From the NCBI GenBank assembly GCA_008360955.1, contig LUCM01009143.1:46699-110698 (forward strand): a stretch of DNA of 64,000 nt, in the 5' to 3' direction. Shown here one piece after another: positions 33,991 through 46,720 of the stretch. The notes below the pieces were generated by a model, which was given only the letters and a program-made list of their open reading frames with translations, did not search any database and was not told the origin of the DNA. Origin of the DNA: Fasciolopsis buskii. Its lineage: Eukaryota; Platyhelminthes; Trematoda; Plagiorchiida; Fasciolidae. Position 1 is the stretch's first letter, and each line of letters opens with the position of its first letter. The translations under genes were made by a program, and so were the position numbers.

Positions 33991-36900
33991 ACAACCTAAT
34001 TTATCGAACGAATAATTCTATGACCGGTCAGTTCATTCTTGTAACCCACTAAGTCACGTGATGTATCCAGTCATTCAATGATGAGGTGACTTGCAATTCA
34101 CGTGACACCTTACCATAAGGCTTCGTTATTACCTGCACCTACGAAAAATCCAGCGAGATTCATGACAATCCATAAACATTCCCTGATTGATCTTAGCTCA
34201 CCTTTATTTCACCCGGGACGTCCTTGTCTAATAATTCTGCGCACGATTCACTTGTATATATGCCCGACTGTGATTCTTTATTTCTGTGCCTTTTTACCGC
34301 TTTCATTTATGTAGTTCATTTTTGCACCTATTCAATTTATTGCTGGCATTCCAAATACATGAGGCATTACAATAGACCACAGTTACTTTTTCGAGCATTC
34401 CTATTACTGCACTAATCAAAGCTGTTGACTGTACTTCCATTGATAGGCAAATTCGGGGGACGGTAGGTTACCTAAGGAACTTAGGTTGTAATTAGTGTCA
34501 TTGAAGGACTTATCTAGTTTGACCGGATGAATGATGGTGCTTACGTGAAAAACCTGCACTGATTTCCGGTGTCTCTCACTCTGACCGGTAGATAATAGAC
34601 AGCAATAAAGCGTGGGTAACATTCAAACATGGGTTAGAAAAGTGCTAAGCTTCGGATAAGGTGGCCTTATCAAAATTTAAGCGCGATTCAGCCATCGCTC
34701 TGTATGTCATGGGACACAACAGATTATGAAAGCACAAAAGTACTCCAATGTGGATTCAGAGCCTGAAATGAACATAAGTTTGCCGAGGCTCTGGCGATAA
34801 GCGCCTACTCCACATGCATCTATCGGAACGACGGGGCAGAGATTTCGGAGATATGGACAGTCCTAACATTTTCGAGAAACAAACATTCCAAAGGTCACCA
34901 CGCTAGTTGACCCCACCACCAAAGCGACGCATGACGTGAAGGACGACTATTCTCTCACCCGACCCACAGTTCAAAGTACACACATTCACGAACACAGAGA
35001 CAACTAAATATCAGTTCTCATGTGAACGTTCTCTCAGTCATTTGATTGTAAAACTTGCCTTGAGAAAGACTACCCACGGTATTCGAAACTTTGGCGCATT
35101 ACATCTACCAAAAACGCTGTTATTAACATTATATCATTCACAATGGGTTAGAACTATTTGCGGTGAGCGACCCGTTACTTTGTGATCTAATCACTTAGTA
35201 AACAGTGTGCAGTTGCCTAGCCGATGATTTTCAAGGTTCAGCGATAGCATAACTTCACTTATACCCACAAGCTGTCCAAAGTAACTTGCGTTAGCACATT
35301 CGGTCAAAACTTTTTTATCCCTAAACTAGCCCTACTCCGACGTACGCCTCATTATATGGGAACCTTACTAACCCGCGGACCAATGTATACGCTGCCCGTC
35401 ACACACAACTTTAACCTACTATTCTGGTTGCAAATCTATAGTACTTGCTACAGTTAAAAAGACTTGCAATCTATTGTAAAATTCTTGCCAGTGATTTGTC
35501 ATTACTCTGCCATCCAATACAAAGTATTTAAGTTTCACTGCTCGTGGATCTCTTTTGGATACATTTACCAACCAGTCAAGTGACCTGTTTCCTGGAATGA
35601 ACTTCAGTTCTATCAGTTGTCAAAACCTAGGCTTCGCAGAAAATCTCCCAGACTGGTGACGATATAAAGGCCCAAAATGTTGCGGGTCCAAATGTAACGT
35701 GCATAAAGGCAAATACAATCCGGCTATTTCCGTGTGCAACAGTCTCGTTCGGAAGTCAACAATATGTTGAAAGGTGATTCAGTCTGTTGGGCGTTGAAGT
35801 GATCAGTGGAGTGTGATGCACAAAACTGAATTAACTGAGGTGGTCTGAATCTTACTTTACTCTTACCGACGCACTGGGATGTGATAACGGACATTTGGTT
35901 CTGTTAAGTCATAGTCAGCTTCTGCCCTACAGGATGCTGCAAAGATACTCACTAGTGATGAGTGGATCACGAACGATGACGGTGTTAGAATGATTTTTTG
36001 GTCCAAAAGTATATATCAGCAACACCGCGTATTATTGTTTTCATTAATCATAATATTATTAGCATTCAAAGTTTAGTTATTGACCGCCCAGGGCGGACTC
36101 GCTTCATCGTACACACCCTAAGGATATTTTTTTACTGAAACTGCCTCCAGTTGATAAAAGCACTGCGAACGCGTTAGCGGCTACGTTGTTCAGGTCGGAA
36201 GGATTGTCAATCTTCTCAAAAATGTACCTATTTGCAGTTTGACAAACGAAATGGTCCTCGTGCTAAAATTCGAAACTAAATCCAACTGGTGCGGAATCGA
36301 TAATTGTTTCACTCCATATGCTGAACTAAATAAAGATTTCGTACGATTTGTAATAATTCGAATTGGACTACGTACTGGCAAATTCCACAGAGGAGACAAG
36401 TTGAAATAGTTTGTTGGCATCGTCTAGGTTCCGTTTGTTCAAACCGATGCTCATTTGCGAACGAAACAGAAAATGGAAACAAGTCGTTCTTTAGTTCTGA
36501 CAATTTTGCCGGATAGTGAAACCACATTATGCATCACAAATGCATTCGCCATTTCCTTCTACTATATGTGTTCACAGACTGCAGGAAGGCTAGTTATTCA
36601 TGAGTGATCTTAGTTATCAAAAGCAAACGTGCCTGACAATGAAAAATGAAATCCTATTTCATGAACATTTTTAGAAATTATTAGAATTTATCCCAGTTAC
36701 CAAATTCGCTTTTGCAGCAGAAGCACCCTTTTTAGTGTTCATGTTATTCACGATTACGATTGTATTCTTAAAATGAAAGTTGTCATTTTTGATGACAAGA
36801 TTATTTTACACCAGCTAAGGTCTAATAATTACGGATGATCGCGTTAAGGCGAATTTTCGTTTGGGAAAAGTCGTGATTCATATCAGTGTTGACTTTGCGA

Positions 36901-38170
36901 CAGGGTCATTTATATACACTGAGGCAATCCTTCGCGTTATTGTCGTGACAGTGAAGCAGTGAGTGAGGAGGAGTGAAATTATTTGGTATCACGGTGTGGG
37001 GGATAATGAACAGATTACAAAAGCTCGATCAATTTATGATTTTGTATGTAAACCTTTCTAGCCTTTTAGTCTAAACAAGGCCACAACTTACAAAAATATC
37101 ATACGAATAAACAATACCAAGTGCATGCATTTCATGGGAGAAATCAATCACATCCGAAAGTTACAACAGAGTTAGTTTGGTGACTCTTTAATTTTGTTGA
37201 CGGACCTACTTCATGCGGTGAGCTGCAAAACGTTCGCAAAATAGTCGATTCTAGAAGAAAATGCTTCTAAGCATTTATTCCTCCCTCTTAGTCCCTTACA
37301 AAAGCTCAGCCATACACTTGTGAGAAAAGCCTTAAAAGCGGATCAAAACAGGAAACGGAAAGGGTAGGGGAAATTTCAAATTTGCATTGGCATATTTATT
37401 TCCTTGGCTCTAAGGAAGCAGACAATATAGAAAAAAGGTAGCATTTTCAAAAGTGGCTCCGTATTTCATCGTACCAGAATTTTGTAAGCATGTTATCTCG
37501 AATAGACTGGTTTTTTCTCATTCTGGGTCCAGAGTATGCCTCATTTGCAACTATACCACGGCTTGAAGCTTTATCATGCCTAAAATATCCTCCATGCAAG
37601 AGATAAAAACAATTTTCTACTGGATATGCCGGTCGTCATATCAAAATGATCGAAGATCGCAGAAACATAGTTGCAAGCTCATCGATTTCCATTGTTTATG
37701 AATGTTGAGTTCTTGGCAATACACAGGCCAAATGGTTGTGGATTAATATCATCTTGTTCTTCGTGACGGGTTCATCTTGGATCTTGATTGAAACGTACAC
37801 ATGGTAGCTAAAATTTAATATTCTGTTTGCTAAACGGATAAGTCCAAAACTTCCGGAACGCCATCAAACAACTATTTATTTTGTTGTCTAGTGGAACGAA
37901 AATTGCTCACATAACGCTTGTTACATGAGTTTAGACAATGGCTGGAGGATACAGTGTAACGTGAACGAAATAATTTACACAGATTTCATGATTTCCTGTT
38001 TTGATGGATGATTCGTAAATGCTCTAAAATACGAGATAGAATATTTGATTCTGATCGAGATGAGAACCATCACGTTCGCGAACAAATATTTCCTAAGCAT
38101 TGGTTTAAACAATTAACCTTGACTCGTTTCGCTACGTCTGTACTTGTGCATAATACAGTAAAGGGGTTGA
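33991..38170. other. Non-coding stretch, no supported gene
   Basis: No recognisable gene. It contains the dispersed repeat at 35051-35144. All other frames are short and without motifs. Confidence 0.5.
35051..35144 (+). repeat. Dispersed repeat with GAAAC box, copy 2
   Basis: Second copy of the 16528-16623 repeat. It has TTCGAAACTTTGG where the first copy has GTCGAAACGTTGG, a few other substitutions and a short indel near the end. Both copies finish at TATCATTCACAAT. Confidence 0.75.
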
Positions 38171-38194
38171 TATAACAAACAGCGAAGTTTGTCC

Positions 38195-38461
38195 ATGAAT
38201 CCGAACGCAAAGCTGAAGCAAGAATTGGATCGGATCACGAAAGCCAAATGCATTGGGAAGCGGGATGAGCAAGTCGTCTATGATCTCACACTGTTAACAA
38301 ACTCCAAGTTTAACGCTGGGGCCACTGAATCCTTAACTGGATTTGTTATGCTCAAAGCAACCCCTACGGGAATTGTCGACTCCATTGCTTTGTTTGTCAT
38401 ATGTTACGTAATCTATAAGGTGATTATTTTACTTATATTGGCATTGTTTCGAACTGGTTAA
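38195..38461 (+). CDS. Small putative membrane protein or last exon
   Basis: From the first ATG this gives an 88-residue protein, open between stops from 38171. Residues 1-60 are polar (MNPNAKLKQELDRITKAKC, then EQVVYDLTLLTNSKF). The C-terminal part, about 61-84 (TGIVDSIALFVICYVIYKVI onward), is a clear hydrophobic segment ending LFRTG. That layout fits a tail-anchored or single-pass protein. A splice acceptor-like AACAAACAG precedes the frame, so it may be the last exon of a spliced gene. I recognise no family and see no nearby poly(A) signal. It could be a chance frame or a relic. No neighbouring gene helps. Confidence 0.35.
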   Translation: MNPNAKLKQELDRITKAKCIGKRDEQVVYDLTLLTNSKFNAGATESLTGFVMLKATPTGIVDSIALFVICYVIYKVIILLILALFRTG

Positions 38462-38943
38462 CCATAAATTCGCCCCGGCTCAGGCTGGAAATAGTTGGCA
38501 GTTCGACGGCATAATTGCGGTGATAAGTTGCCCATGTGGATGATTTAATATGCCACATGTGGACTCATAGTCAGTCTGATTTGGAGTGGCACGGCCACCG
38601 GTTCTAAATTAGACGACCGGGTCACTCACGTACTAAAGGTAATTGATATCCAAAATCAAACACTTATTCATCTCAATTCATAACTTGTTAAAAATGAATG
38701 CAAAAGGACCTTTGATTTAATTGCACGTTATGGCTTTCTGCAACATAGATAGCTAGCATTTAACTTGGAAATGTTTATGAAACACAAATATCGCCCAGAT
38801 AGGGATTTCTTCTACAAAAGGACATGACAGATAATCATCCCCTGTTAGGAAGCAAATATCGGGGAAAGAGATGCAGCTGTCTTCAACCTTGGAATTAGTA
38901 AGTTGTCCTCCGATGAACACTGGTGATTCTCTATCTCTCTCCG

Positions 38944-39252
38944 TCCTTGTCTCAAAAAATCTTCTGCAAATTCGGTGCTTTTCACAAGGATGAGGATGCC
39001 ATCGAGGCATGTGCAATGCAAGTCGAGTCTAAAGACTTCCCCTGGTAGATTGCACTTGATAGGATCACCGAAAATTTCGGTGAGTCCCCAATGCCTCCCT
39101 CAGATACTCTGCCAACTTGTCCGAAATTTGTATCTAAAAATGAGATGCTGGCTTGGGAATTTGGTAAAACGAAAAGGAAGTCCAACCCCTTTGCGGACAG
39201 TGGATAGTTTGGCAGCCTGTCCGAATTGTCCCGTGTCGCGGAATGTTCGTGA
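38944..39252 (+). pseudogene. Possible pseudogene or exon relic, unrecognised
   Basis: One plus frame keeps a protein-like composition for about 100 codons (CKFGAFHKDEDAIEACAMQV, ALDRITENFGESPMPPSD, SKNEMLAWEFGKTKRK) although it contains stops after SKDFPW, ADSG and AECS. No homologue recognised. Alternative open frames on both strands overlap it, so this may be chance. Confidence 0.2.
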
Positions 39253-41668
39253 ACAAAAAGCTCGTATCCACAGTAAAAATAAGTTTGTTCTTTTGTATGA
39301 CCTTTCAATTTTCCAAACGTCTCGAGAGAGTCTTAGGTACCGTGTTCGCCACTTTTTCTTAAACGCGTTTTTAACAGATTTTGTAATGATTTAGAAAAGG
39401 CAGACTGCAGTTAACTGTCGCGCTCAAATCTTCTCTCATTGAGAATCTTGTTTGTAAACTTTGCACAGATCACCCAGTCGTCGTATTTCGACTATTCTGT
39501 CTTAAACAAAACACGAAAGTTTTCAGCTATACCGAAACGTTGGTCAGTCTCAGCCATAAACCAAAATTTTGCAAACAGAGAGAATGGATCACCAAAATGG
39601 ATGTGTTGTTTTGGCGTACTAGTCAATCAATGTCTCCAGTTTCCATTGACTATTTTCACTGAAGCAAGCATACTTACAGGTGCAGCGTAGCAGTCTAGGA
39701 TACAGTATACAAACCAGTATTTATAGCCTGTTTATATTAGTTTGTGGCGGGAGAACATTGTTCACATCTCAATCCCTTTCACCATTTCTACTAGCATCTG
39801 TATCGTGGTGTGCAAATCAAATTATTAAATGTTTAATTCTTTTAAGCATTTTCGCTGTTTCGTTGCTGCGATCCGCAGAAGCAAAACGTGAACGCTACCT
39901 GGAAATTTCTAAATTTTTCCAACCGGAATATCCTATCAATATATCACCGCTATAATTTCAGTCACTGATTTAGGTATACTCACATTTTCCGGGCGTTTTT
40001 TCAACAGAGAGCCTTGATTTGTGTGCCAGAACCATGATTGCTCAGCATAGCTTGAGATCTTCCGTGGTGCATGCTGTAACAATATTTTGGCTATTCTGCC
40101 TGAGGATTTTCCTTTTGATATGGCAGCAACAAAACCTGAAGTAAAAACCGGTGTCATAGGAGCCCTTAAATAGTCGTCTGCAAACTCTTAACCCAGGTTC
40201 ATTCCTCTTACTGACGAGCAGCATAAACCAGCAGATAATTGGAGGCTAAGGCGAAGGCAGCACGGTGAGTTCCGGATGCCGCATGCAATAAAACGATAAA
40301 TGAAAACCAGCACATTCGAGGGATTTCGTCGCACCGATGAACCGGCAAAATTTCGCAGGGGCTTTGATTTTCCGTCAGTAGCTAGTGGCAGTACGGGTGG
40401 CTGGAAAGAGGGGATGTTGAAACTCGAAAGAAACCCTCGGTCGGTTGAACAAGACTTACAAACGTTTCGGTTCTAATCATCAACCTCAATCGCGGGACGT
40501 ACCATTCAACTCAACTTAGTTATCGGTGAAATCTCTTAAATATATTTTTTTCGACTTGCCTGGTGACATTGAATATCACCCAGTCTGCTGAGCATCTGGC
40601 TACGAGAAAAGGTGTGTTCGGCATATCGTTGCAGAACCGTTGGATCGACACAATAGCATCCTCAAAGCAGACTTCTTAGGTAAAACCAATGGACGAACAG
40701 GCTGAGTGATAGTGACGGAAGCACCCTGGAGGATCAACCTTGGCATTGGTTCCAAACCACTAAACAGAGTATGCTGGATAGACTATCGTACATTCGTTGC
40801 TTTTGTTATTCCTATTCATGAGCAACTAATGAACTCCGTCGTGTTTTGTCGCATAATCCAATTAAATACTTCCAACCAATCGGTATTCACCAAGGGTTTT
40901 AATTAACCCCAAATACGTAATACCGCACTTTAAAGGCGATCGAACTGAAAAACCATTACTATTCTCTGCTTTGTGTGCCAATTACATTGGGTTTATATTT
41001 AAGATTTTTTATTTGGCTTGTCAAAGCTGGGCATCTATTCTCCAAGGACGTGAATAAAGATTGCACTTTTTAAAGTCCGAAAGGTGTCGTCGAGAGTTGC
41101 GGAAATAGGCGTGACAGAATGGTGTCGCAAAAGAAGTGATGACAACGCTGTCAGTAGGCTTTGGAGGCAGATTTTATATTTTTCATTAGAACAAAACTGA
41201 AGAAACAGATGGTGATGCAAGAAATGTTTGACAACGAGGTAGTTTGTTAAAGTGACCAACATGGCCACCTAGCATAGTCTGGACCCAACCCTTTGAAATG
41301 ACAGAAGAAATCATTCTAAGTGAAACTCGTTATCAGTGGAAACCAGAAAATCATGACTGACAGGCTCCGGAGGTCGTCTATCGAGAAGGAATAGAATCAA
41401 CCTAATAAAAGCACAAGAGTAAAATGAATAGAAAACAGGCAAAACAGAGTTCGCGACGACGTAAGAGAAGAATGCAGTGGAATCGAAGGAGGCTGACATT
41501 GATAACAAGATGCAAACACCCCACAGAGCGGAGGGCTTATCATTTTAAGGTTACCATGTCTACCAGCCTTTCCAAATGAAGAGTCCGCGGTGAATAAAAT
41601 TTTTTCACTCTATTACCGTCGTTTTTCGGTTAGCCCGTAAAAAACTATTACTCAGCAGATTTCAGCTG

Positions 41669-41714
41669 AACGGTCTCTAACTTTCTCTCTCTCTCTAACG
41701 GCACTGAGACCGTT
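41669..41714. repeat. TC microsatellite within a 9-bp inverted repeat
   Basis: AACGGTCTC (41669-41677) and GAGACCGTT (41706-41714) are exact reverse complements flanking a CT run at 41683-41696. It could form a small hairpin. No function is indicated. Confidence 0.7.
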
Positions 41715-44700
41715 AGCGTTTTATCTATGCAATTCGCTAACAGTTATTTACCCGATCTCTCGAGTGCGGGACAAATGTACACGGTTATCGTTGATGAATT
41801 TCAGGAAAGCCGCTCGAGGGCCACAAAAACACTAGTGAGAAAGTCTGAGGGTAGTAACGGATCACTCTTATTTTTATATTCAGAACCGAATGTAAACAAA
41901 CTCCATAACAAAATGAACTAACGCGGGCAATCACATTTTCCTTGTTTTCTCATGTTCATTTTGGTAGCATTAATGTCGCGTCAGTTCATAGAATCGAGTG
42001 TTTTGTTCGAACAGCTCTGGCGTCACAACCGGAAGAGTAGTCAGTGGTCCGAAATCGGACGGTCGATCGCAAACTGCACACCTGATTGGTGTCTCGGACT
42101 TTGTAAACCCATTTTTTGGTCAAAGTTGATTAAATTCTCATGTTTTCAAGTCAGGCTAGCAAAAACGGACAGCATTACCTGAAGAACTAGTTTTTGAAGC
42201 CAGGGTAGCTTCTTTTGTTTTGTTTAAATCCTCTAGAAAAGTTTCCTTTATCATTAGTCAGGTTAGTGTATACCCTAATCTATCAAATACTACTCTGGAA
42301 TAAACTGGTGTCTTACACTGATGAATAGTATAACTTTAATATAATTTATTTGTAACTTGACTACAAAGGATGGGCCGGGAAATTGATCGAATTATCTGTT
42401 CAGTAATGCAGCACATCGCGTTAAGACCCTGATTTAACATCTGATTACTCATCCGTTTTCCAATTATTAAAGTTTGTTTGCTATTATCATCCCATACTCG
42501 TTTTTTCACCTTCGAAGTTTACTTTCTGTCATGAATCATTTAAAAATTGAACACAGCTCTATTCTAGATCCTCACTAATCTGCTGCCCTAAAAGATGTGT
42601 TCGAAAGTGATCGAAGAATCATGACGTATAATTGTATAAAGTCGAATGTCTTATTTATTTGTTAGTTTGTTAAATTATCGTCGCTCGAATAAAAAACAGA
42701 ACAACTGCTGTTTCAGGATTCATACACAAAAACCACTCCTGGCAAAAGAATTCGCTTGATTGCCAATCACGACAAAATTTGTTCGGTATCGATTCATCGA
42801 CACACTGGTAATGTAGACCTGAGCAACAATGGTGGGACATGAGTTGAGAAGCCTACCTTCAGTCAGACGAGAATGGCTGTTCTGGAACTACAACCACATA
42901 TGCACAGTGAATTCGAGGTTGTCAAATCTGTATAGTAGAACTAAAATCTGGAACGTGATGGTACATGTATTCATATTGAAATAAACGAGTAAGGATTTCT
43001 CGCCACGCCCCAAGATCTGTTGAAACGAATTAGTTCGTAAGCTTGAAATAATCAACAGATTCGAGAAATTGAGCAGATCATATTTGGACATTCCCTGTTC
43101 GAATTTCGTCATTTTGGATTTCTATTGGTTGTTCATCAGAGAATATTGTGCTTTCCGTAAACAACTTGGGAACAGGTAAAAACACTTTGGGAATTTAAAG
43201 TGGCATTAGGCGTGAGTTTACTTGAAGATAGTGAAAAATCTGCTTATATCTTCTACTGACTAGAGCACTTCAAACGTCCAAAGACCAAGTTGAGTGTTTT
43301 TTGTCTACTAGGTAGGCATGCTTACCATCAAATTACCAAGGTCACAATCGTTCACTCAAAAGTGTACAAATTAACACCTGCTGTTGTGTAATAGTTGCCT
43401 TGACTAACCTGGTTCTAACTGCTGGACTTTCCGATGGAACGAGCAATTCGGTTGGTGTAGATGACTGTTTCTACCTTGGCTAGCAGAGTGCACAATACAC
43501 GCTAATATTTGGTCGTTCAACTCAGATTTCTGTTGGCACCGGCATTCACTATGATGGGTCAGTAAGTTTTGCAGTTAGAAGTCTGACATTATCGGTAGCA
43601 AACAACTAGTGACAAGATTAGACCATGATGGCTTTTGATCAGTGATCTGTTTGGCTTCCGTTTGTCGTGATGTCTCAACAACAAATGCGTGAGCAACTAA
43701 TGCAAAGTCCCATTAAGCATTGTTTTGTTGATTTAGGAGTGAATTTTGATTTAAGGCGGTCCGGGTGCGTAATGGGGTCACAACTTTAACAACATAGACC
43801 GGTCTAGACACGACTGATAGAAGATTTGCAAGATTTCTCAGGTACCGCGTTAAGATGGATAGAACTATGCCTTTTATTTGGTTCTCTCTACTTATGTTGC
43901 ACAATCATTTCAAACAAATAAACCGATTTGCCGGACCCGTTTACTTCTATATCTAAGATCATGGGTAAACTAGATTTTCCAAGTTACTCGAACATTTGGT
44001 TAGTTCACGAAAAGATTAGGAACATGGTATTAAAATTGACCTGTCCATTGAAAATTCAATCTCATTCCTTGTTGTCTCAGGTAACCGTTTTGGTAAGGGC
44101 ATTTAGAGCAAACAGCTTTCCTTGTGGTTGTGACTCTGATTTCACCATTAGTCGTCTCTTCCAAGCGAAGTATTTACGAAAGGAAAAAAACGGGTTAAAT
44201 CCGCGAAGTCGAAGTCTAGCAAGAAGCACATTCCCGTTCACCAGAGTACAAATCTCAAAAGCCTAGGCACATTTTCAAAAGAAAACAATAGTATAACAGG
44301 TTACCAAAAATTCGTACAAAACACTTATTGAAGATGCGAACTCAAGTGAATTAAACAATTACTTTTTGATTGTTTTGCCTGAGTGTCGAATAACATGGGA
44401 AATAAAACAGTTGCAGGTGAGCAAGTGAATAGATAACTGCATCCAGTGAAAGAGCTCTTTTGTGAGCTGAGTAAGACAATCAGTTCTAAGCTATCAGAAT
44501 AAGTTGAATCGATTTGCTATGTTGATTTCATGGGTTCGTTGCACTTTTGATTGTAATTAGTTTCGAAGAAAGTCCCATTTCTGGATTTCGTCAACGTGAT
44601 TGTGCCCAAAGTTATAATTTACGTGCAAAAATCTATTCGACAAAATCGCTCTTTTTAGGATTGATAAATGTTATCATTTTAGAATATCCTCATTTCACAA

Positions 44701-44807
44701 ATCGATTATTGATTTCCGGAATAATTCTGACGGATTCAGATTTGTTTTCCGTTTACACACCTAATTTTATTCCTAACGGTCGGAATTCCCTGTGTTCATT
44801 AGGCTAA

Positions 44808-45053
44808 CTTCTCCCGTATAAGGATGGTCTCAGTGACGATAGCGATTCTGATGATGAAGATGATGATGAAGATGGTGATTGTGATGGTAATGACGAAGAT
44901 ATTGATGGTAGTGGTAAGCATGTCGATGTTGATGATGACATGGATGATGATATTCTGTGTGATTATTATTCGGATTAGGATTATGACGGTGTTAGTGATA
45001 GCGATAATGATGACTCGGATGGTGACGAAGCGGGGCGGAAAAGTCAACCCTAA
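44808..45053 (+). repeat. GAT-type imperfect repeat with acidic reading frame
   Basis: GAT/GAC/GAA-rich DNA in which one plus frame, open from 44808, reads an acidic, serine-containing peptide (DSDSDDEDDDEDGD near its start and SDSDNDDSDGDEAGRK near its end). The frame is interrupted by TAG at 44976-44978 and ends at TAA 45051-45053. Acidic segments of this kind occur in nuclear and chromatin proteins, but a trinucleotide repeat produces the same thing by itself. Third-position variety among the Asp/Glu codons hints at former coding use. Another GAT run follows to 45070. Confidence 0.5.
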
Positions 45054-46258
45054 TGATGATGATGATGATAATCGAGACAATAGTGTTGATTAGTATTGTT
45101 TCGTAATCTTTTTATTATCATCACAATTCAGAAGGTGAGTCAATGATAACGATTTGTATGACGATAAGGACTGACAGTTTAACATCTGCGAATTCTGCTT
45201 GACAGTCCGAAAGGGACAATTCCATCATGTCAATAAATCAGTGTCCTAATGGCCTTGAAGGAAGCAACGGCAACACATGATAACCCGTCAACTAAACATC
45301 ACAACTAACTGTTAAATTGCTTCATTTTTTTCAGTGTCCGCTGAGCACCGGAAAATAGGATGAAAATACGAACGAAGACATTTATCTAAACGTTATTTCA
45401 ATGGGAAAAATGACTGCTTACTCCACAAAATCCCCAGTTATTCACAAAACACTATAACCCTGCCAAACGTAGTTAGAAATCTTGAGACCATTTTCTTCAC
45501 AGCCTATCACACTTATAGATCGCATTCGAGATAAACTCAGTTGTCATTACTATTTTTGACCTGTTTGACGCTTCACGCTGGGAAAATGTGCGTTCAGAAT
45601 CACTGCTGAGCAATGGGTACACGTAGATGATGTGAACATATTCTTGCTTATACGTTCGGAAATTTTAAGAAGGCTCACATCCATTCTGGTCCCGGAGCTA
45701 CAGGATACACCGTGACTATCACAAAACACCATAAAAAAACATCAAGTGTGCGAATTATCCTGCAAAATTTCCAAACTACTCACTGCAACAGTGCAAAAAT
45801 AGTTGACTGATGAAAGCTGCCAATTATGTCAAAATATATGACGTGATCGTGATCAGTAAAAAATACCTGGCGTCATGTGATGGATCCTATGCGGCCTAAT
45901 CGATCCCTGATTCGGTGGGAATTCACGCACTCTTTTGTTCGCATTAAATAAACTGCAGTGACAAAATAAGTCTTTCCGGTTAAACGATACAAAAATAAAT
46001 TAGTGAGGTATTCCTATCTACTGATTACCAACTGTAATCACAGTTAGAAGGAACATGAATTCTAGATTGACAGGACCCGTAAGCGATATGCCATCCTCAA
46101 CGAGTCATTGCGCGTTACGGGTTTCTCCACATTAAATCCGATTTTTCTTCTGCTTGTACGTTAAAAATCCATAATAATTTATATATTTTAGGCTTTAATT
46201 CACGACCTGGTTCCCTCTCAACACCTGGCTTGATCACCTTCGTGAAAAGGTAATTGGG

Positions 46259-46700
46259 TTTGAGAAAACAGAAGTTGGCGAACAAGCTCGTTTTCAGTGA
46301 TTCGTACTCATGCCATTACATCACTATATATATATATCTTGGCAAAAATTTTCATGAAATAATTCACCATATGATATCATCGCTCAACTCACCATAAAGA
46401 AACCACGGAAGCACTGTACAGCGGTTTCATCCTTGTTGGGAATCATCAGCAGTGCATATCCACCGCGCCCAAACTGGGACGCGAACCCGGGACGAACGAT
46501 TGTGAGTCGAACGCCTTAGCCATTAAGCTACCGGGCAGGCTCTGAACGGTTTGTTGAACTTCACCACATGATGTTGCACCTATCCGTCACTGATTTGCAC
46601 GGTTACTGTCCGTTAGCTCACAGCGATCGACCCCTACTGATAGATGACTTCTCTGCAGGTAGCCTAAGTACAACGAAGTCTTTGGATATGACCTACAGAG
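46259..46700 (-). mobile_element. Hammerhead SINE, minus-strand copy (left arm)
   Basis: Read on the minus strand, this is the most complete copy: a 5' region (46.70-46.60 kb) also found at 12764-12940; GATAGGTGCAACATCATGTG; the tRNA-like part with A box (TAGCTTAATGGCTAAGG) and B box (GGGTTCGCGTCCC); the hammerhead; the tail TGAATTATTTCATG; then (TA)n and the 3' module. The anticodon-loop position reads CTCACAA (CAC), which hints at a tRNA-Val-type ancestor, though the anticodon stem is imperfect. The tRNA part is internal, so the element is a composite rather than a simple tRNA-headed SINE. Its partner lies head to head at 46721-47094. Confidence 0.85.
46407..46461 (-). ncRNA. Hammerhead ribozyme (type I) motif in SINE
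   Basis: On the minus strand: GGA, GCACTG, CTGATGA, a 14-base stem II loop, GAAAC, CGCT, GTA, CAGTGC, TCC. Stem I is fully paired (6 bp plus GGA/TCC beyond an internal loop). All invariant core bases of CTGATGA and GAAA are present. The weak point is T opposite T as the first stem II pair. Predicted cleavage falls after the A of GTA. Confidence 0.8.
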
Positions 46701-46720
46701 CTTGATTACTTGATACATTT

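Larger units (their letters stand above)
38462..46258. other. Mostly non-coding stretch
   Basis: No recognised gene. It holds a frame-consistent peptide with three stops near 39 kb, a TC tract with flanking inverted repeat at 41.7 kb and the Asp-rich GAT repeat at 44.8 kb, all listed separately. GAAACGTTGG and CCGAAACGT-like strings occur near 39532 (plus) and 40470 (minus). Confidence 0.5.

Noticed and set aside
43928..44266. A 112-codon plus-strand frame.
   Set aside because: No recognised motif; length is within what is expected by chance in 64 kb.
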